A DNA stretch of 64,000 bases from contig OZ022241.1 in the NCBI GenBank assembly GCA_963978895.1, forward strand, positions 20,724,073-20,788,072. Direction: 5' to 3'. Within the stretch, counting starts at the first letter, position 1. Each line of letters starts with the position of its first letter. This DNA is from Erpobdella octoculata. Its lineage: Eukaryota; Annelida; Clitellata; Hirudinida; Erpobdellidae. The notes beneath the pieces are model-generated. The model made no database searches. It was not told the origin of the DNA and was given only the letters and a program-made list of their open reading frames with translations. Below, one piece after another: positions 59,836 to 64,000 of the stretch. Both the position numbers and the translations under genes were made by a program.

Positions 59836-61865
59836 CATGGACTCCTAAATAAAAGCTATCTGGACACTAACCTGAATGGGTGGGAACCTAATGAGTCGAC
59901 TACATGAGGCGATTGTATACAGGCATGCGAATGTAGCATGCATCGACGTATACTAGCTTATAAGCTGTGAGCCGCTTCAGCTCGTTGTTTATTATTTCAT
60001 TGTCTCGAGCGAGTTGGGTCGTCGAATGGTTTTATTTTGACAAAGATTATATTCTGATTCCAGAGTTAAGATTTTTTGGATTTATTCAGCAATTCAGTTT
60101 ATTTACTACTACAAACTTTGTCATTGTTAACATTATATTCAGCATTTGGTTGGATACAAAACTAGCCACGGTAAAAACTAACAAGTCAACGCTCGTATTA
60201 CTTTTCATCATTTCACTCTTCTGCGTGATGAAGTTCATTATGAGAAATGGAACCGTGCCAATCCAAGAATAATATAGAGTGTTAGCTCATTTCAGAAGTT
60301 GTTTTCTTCATTTCATTATACACCATTATATCATCGAAGATATGAATTCATGAAGACACTCCAACATGAATTTTTATTGGCTAAGAAAGTATATTTCAAC
60401 TCAACTAAAGAAGAGATTGATTTAACCATTTCAGTTGAAAACACAACATTCACCTGGCAATGTTCTGTCAATCAACTCATGGGGACAAACTGAAGAATAA
60501 TATAATTGATCCTGTGAACAAAAACCATCTTCCTCATTTTCTACCAGGGGTATGACTTGAAAAATATTTACAACAATTTTCAGTCAAAAATTGTTGTGTC
60601 CAGAATTTTAAAGAAGCCTGCATCATGGTTCCAGAGCAGACTTTAGTGCAGTTCAACCATGAAGCACTTGGCAACAAAAATTTTAGCATCGATTTTTCTT
60701 GCTATTCAACACATGTTTAGTAATCGTTTACTTATCAGTTCTCTTCATGACCGCCAGAGACTCAGATCATCATCGACAAGAACAACTGTTTGTGCTGGTT
60801 TTGTGACGCTCAGTACTTGACGACAAAAATTTTAGCATCATCTGGTCCAGAGCTTAGAATGACCTTTTGTTTTCTGTTCCATCGAGATCATCGGGCCAAA
60901 AATTGTAAAGCAAGATGCAAAAAAAGTTCAGACTCAATTTTTTTTAGCTATTCGACACATGTTCTTTTATCATTTACCTATCAGTTTTCTTCATGACTGC
61001 CAGAGACTCAGATCATCATCGACAACAACTGTTTGTGCTGGTTTTGTGACGCTCAGCCCTTGACGACAGAAATTTTAGCATCATCGGCCAAGAACTTAAA
61101 ATGACCTTTCGTTTTCTGTTCGATCGAGATCATCTTAAATGAAGTTTATAAGACTAATTAATTATTTGCTTGGTCAGCTTCAGTCTGATAATTTATAGTC
61201 TCGTTTTGGATAGTTTTATCAAATTTCAGAAGCAACTATTACACTTCAATGCACCAGGTGCTGGAGAGCGATAGAAAGATTCGAGCTGTGTCTGTTCTTA
61301 AGTTCTCTAAATTTTTGTTTCATGAAAACATTACTTTTAAAGAAGATACAATGTCAACTTTAGTTTCCAAAGAGCAATACAACACAACAAATTTTATAGT
61401 TTAAAAACTTTTCATGAATGGACATTTGTTAGCCGGTGAAGCTCGTATAATATTATATCATGGGCAAAAAACATGGAACGGGAGCATTGATTTACCAACA
61501 AAGTCACATTGTTTGCAAGCCTTTCCACATTTTAATCAAAATATAAGTGGAGGAAATAACAAGAGAAGCAAGCAAGAATAATAGAGTTAAAGAAGAAAAA
61601 TAGATAAACTAATAAATTGCACTTGAGAACATTTTAGCTTAGATTATTTTGTGTTTTAAAATAAACTATTTGAGTGGTAATTGTCAGATAATAAATGTTT
61701 TATTTATGTCTTTCAGTTGTTCAAGTGTAAACTAATAAAAGTTGTCAACTTTTTATAACATGTAGCCCTCTCAAACAGCCAAGCGTAATGCGATACAATC
61801 GCCCCATGTGGTAGATAACGCCGTGGCAGATTTGTGTCCAGATAGCTTTTATTTAGGAGTCCATG
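59836..61865. mobile_element. Element with CATG ends and 8-bp duplication (P-like termini)
   Basis: Inverted ends CATGGACTCCTAAATAAAAG continuing through CTATCTGGACAC; a second inverted block (ACATG(A/G)GGCGATTGTAT) lies ~70 bp further in. The 8-bp duplication CTTCAGTC flanks it (59828-59835 and 61866-61873) within the gypsy integrase tail. CATG termini with 8-bp duplications recall P elements, but no THAP or P transposase is seen. The short frames at 59967-60493 have no known domain. It is 2,030 bp. Confidence 0.7.
60660..61140. repeat. Tandem duplication of ~250-290 bp
   Basis: TTCATGACCGCCAGAGACTC to TTTTGTGACGCTCAG and the following TTGACGACA-AAATTTTAGCATCATC recur from 60994. Partial further copies of GACGACAAAAATTTTAGCAT lie on the left. 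It is inside the element at 59836-61865. Confidence 0.8.
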
Positions 61866-62890
61866 CTTCAGTCTGTCGATGCTTACTGTGTCGCTTTTGC
61901 CGCCTTTGTCCACGGTGAAGTATTTCTCGTGTCTTTCTAAAACTTTGAAAGGGCCAGTGTACGGTGTTCCTTTAATGTCACCTTTAATGTATCGGATGTC
62001 ACTCGTAAATTGGGAAATATAGTCGAGATGTCTCGATTCTCTTGGGGAATGTCTATCCGGTTTCGTTTGTAAGGCGAATGTTATTGGCTTGTGATTTTGT
62101 GATCTGTGAAGATAGTAAAATTGCGGCCTTCGAGCAGATGACGAAAGTGTTTTACTACAGCTAAATAGATTGCGAGAAGTTCTCGACCGAAGGTGCTATA
62201 TCGCTGCTGAGTGGGCGTTAGCTTTTGGGAGAAGAAAGCTATTGGCTGGCGTTGATGGTCTTCATTTTCTTGTTCTAGAACTGCTCCAACTGCATCGCTC
62301 GAAGCATCTGTGGTCAATGATAAGTTTCGGTTGGGGTTATCACTGAGATAAGCAAGATTTGTAGCTGAAGATAGTTCATTCTTCAAAGCTTTAAAAACTT
62401 CTTGAGCTTCTGGAGACAATGTAATTGATTTAGTTCGTGATTTAAGAAGATGTGTGAGAAGAATAGATTTTGATGCGCAATTTGGTATGAATCGTCTGTA
62501 AAAGTTTATCATCCCTAAAAATCGACGTAGTTGGGTTATTGAAGATGGTTCTGGAAATTCTGTGATTGACGTTACTTTTTCTGGTAATGGTGTAATACCA
62601 GATTTATCAATCTTGTGGCCAAGAAATTCCAGAGTGTCAACGCCGAATATACATTTATTAAGGTTGATTGTTAGTTGGAACTTCTGAAGACGTTCAAATA
62701 CTTGTCGTATATGTAGTTCGTGTTCGTCTTGAGAAGAACTGGCAATTAAAATGTCATCAATATACTCAAAAACAAATGAAAAACCTCTTAAAACTTCGTC
62801 GATGAAACGTTGGAATGATTGCGCTGCATTCCTTAGACCGAACGGCATTCTTGTAAATTCGAAAAGACCGAAAGGAGTTGTTACGGCCAG

Positions 62891-63200
62891 GGACGTAAAT
62901 TGGGGGGGGGGGCAGGGGGGCATTTGCCCCCCCCTGATTTTCAAAATTTGAATTTTTTTACCTAGAGTTTACTACATATTTATTTAATTTTAACTTTACT
63001 TAACCTAGTGATGATGCAATGCGTATTGGAATCCTTCTGGCGTGTATAGACAATTCCCCCCCTTGATTTCCAAAATTAAAAAAAAAAATTATTTAGAGTT
63101 TAGTATATAGTATGTTAATTTTAACTTTACTTAACCTCGTGATGATTCAATGCGTATTGGAATTCTTTTTGCGTGTGTAGACAATTTTATATCTTAGCTC
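62891..63200. mobile_element. End of another element, with tandem ~150-bp repeats
   Basis: Begins CAGGGACGTAAATTGGGGGG where gypsy pol is cut. A ~150-bp unit (TAATTTTAACTTTACTTAAC ... GCGTATTGGAAT(C/T)CTT ... TAGACAATT) is present twice, at about 62930-63190. Its right end is not defined. Confidence 0.55.
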
Positions 63201-63247
63201 GAAGCTAGATTTACCAATAACTGCAGAGTAATAATTTGTGTATCAGT

Positions 63248-63421
63248 TAACTCCGCCTTGCTTTTGCAAGCCAGTCCCAAGCCTGGAGAAAGGAGAAGGG
63301 AAAAGTTAGAAGGATCAAATTATGATCAACGACAGGAAGTACTTAGGTTATTCCAACATACAGACATTTCAGTCTTAAAACACCTTGTGTAAAGGACTAT
63401 AAACTGATATAAAAAAAAAAA
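63248..63421 (+). mobile_element. SINE, best-bounded copy of the TAACTC family
   Basis: 174 bp from TAACTCCGCCTTGC to an A-rich tail, flanked by the exact 12-bp duplication TTGTGTATCAGT (63236-63247 and 63422-63433). It fixes the family ends. The insertion is into the dispersed repeat also seen at 14476, where the site is empty in this form. Confidence 0.92.
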
Positions 63422-63433
63422 TTGTGTATCAGT

Positions 63434-64000
63434 GTTGGTCCAAAGATTAGCTGTTTTCTGTGCCAAAATACAATCAGCGAACTCGTGGAACTTTACCGTA
63501 TTAGTGGTATTGATACAATGTTGATTCCCTCACCGCTGTCTACATCAAAGTTATTATTTATTACACAAAAATAAAACAAAATTATACCCACACCATTTTG
63601 GACATCTTTTTTACAAACTTTTATTTAGGTTACAATCTCTGTTTGTTTGTTTGTGTGTGTGTGTGTGTCTTTCTCTGTACGCAAATCTTGCAAGTGAAAT
63701 TTAACCACCATTTTGACTAGCTAGGAAGTTGAAACTTTCAGCATAGCTTTATATTTGATGAAAATACATGATTCAATTTATAAAAAAAACTTTGAACATC
63801 TTTTGCATTTCTTAATTGAATGTATTTGAAATCAAAGTTTGTGTTGAAAAACTCGTTTTTCCTTTACTTGTTTTACTGCAATATGATTAAATTATTCATC
63901 ATCCTTATACCCAGTGGTGCGTGGCGAATCAGAAATTTTTTTATATTCTCTTCTAAAAAGCTGATAACCGGTAAGGGGTAGTCGTAAGTATTTTTCAAAA
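63434..64000. repeat. Dispersed repeat, cut by the window edge
   Basis: Matches 14530-14890 at both ends and 29780-30020 in the middle (63610-63860), so it is a mosaic or a longer family. A short (GT)n lies at 63645-63668. There is no gene. Confidence 0.6.

Larger units (their letters stand above)
58338..62890 (-). pseudogene. Gypsy pol, integrase deleted, split by two insertions
   Basis: Minus strand. The polymerase part (62885-62110) has TPFGLFEFTRMPFGLRNAAQ, EYIDDILIASS with the active-site DD, FLGHKIDKSGI and RRFLGMINFYRRFIPN. The RNase H start has LTTDASSDAVGAVLEQE and TDHK. An 8-nt duplication at about 62080-62095 shifts the frame. The frame then goes from RNase H directly to the integrase tail (GPFKVLERHEKYFT, SDTVSIDRLK), so the integrase core is deleted. 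The C-terminus, split by insertions, ends KTRSGRTVHWPKRLSEYLN at about 58450, just before the LTR. The 5' side is cut at 62890 by another element. Confidence 0.82.

Noticed and set aside
59967..60272. Membrane protein gene (101 residues, hydrophobic)
   Set aside because: It lies inside a transposable element and has no recognised family. AT-rich DNA often gives hydrophobic frames.

Overview
This window is eukaryotic and almost certainly from an invertebrate animal. It is AT-rich and gene-poor. It holds one recognisable host gene, a beta-tubulin with four GT-AG exons, in a dense and repeatedly nested landscape of transposable elements. The mix (Helitron, Merlin, hAT, MULE, piggyBac, Harbinger-like, Penelope-like, gypsy, several LINE clades, SINEs) suits an aquatic invertebrate such as a cnidarian, mollusc or tunicate. 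The sequence alone does not fix the phylum.

Layout. 1-4.4 kb: a Helitron copy split by a deleted gypsy element (LTRs, gag, protease, RNase H tail, tRNA-Trp type primer site) and AT microsatellites. 4.6-5.5 kb: an 868-bp (GATG)n array abutting a Penelope GIY-YIG nuclease relic. 7.7-8.9 kb: the C-terminus of an RLE-type LINE and a tRNA-headed SINE. 9.4-12.7 kb: a hAT relic holding a complete Merlin transposon with an intact four-exon transposase. 13.5-16.7 kb: hAT, SINE and LINE-tail fragments. 16.8-21.1 kb: a nest four elements deep. 21.6-23.2 kb: a piggyBac-like element holding a Helitron. 23.4-26.2 kb: beta-tubulin on the minus strand, with an inverted-repeat element in intron 2. 27.1-27.5 kb: a (TAATG)n array. 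30.1-31.5 kb: a foldback element with minisatellite arms holding a Helitron. 32 kb: a short hAT.

34.3-38.8 kb: an apparently full-length LINE with both ORFs open and a TAATG stop/start overlap, flanked on both sides by (TA)n. 40.1-42.8 kb: a Harbinger-like element interrupted by a BED-finger hAT. 43-44.9 kb: a frameshifted MULE between inverted satellite arms. 45.4-50.9 kb: a FLYWCH MULE whose two terminal arms carry tandem SINE arrays at mirrored positions; one array also holds an RNase H-bearing LINE. 51.6-53.0 kb: degenerate CCCTTA-type repeats interrupted by a hAT. 53.0-56.7 kb: a DNA element with long inverted repeats carrying a multi-exon gene of a family I cannot name. 57.5-58 kb: a MULE remnant. 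58.0-62.9 kb: a gypsy element with integrase deleted, broken by a hAT, by an element with P-like ends, and at 62.89 kb by a third insert. The last kilobase is SINE and dispersed repeat.

Most elements are dead copies. Exceptions that look intact from sequence are the Merlin transposase and the 34-38 kb LINE. Target-site duplications, read directly, give the nesting order at many loci.
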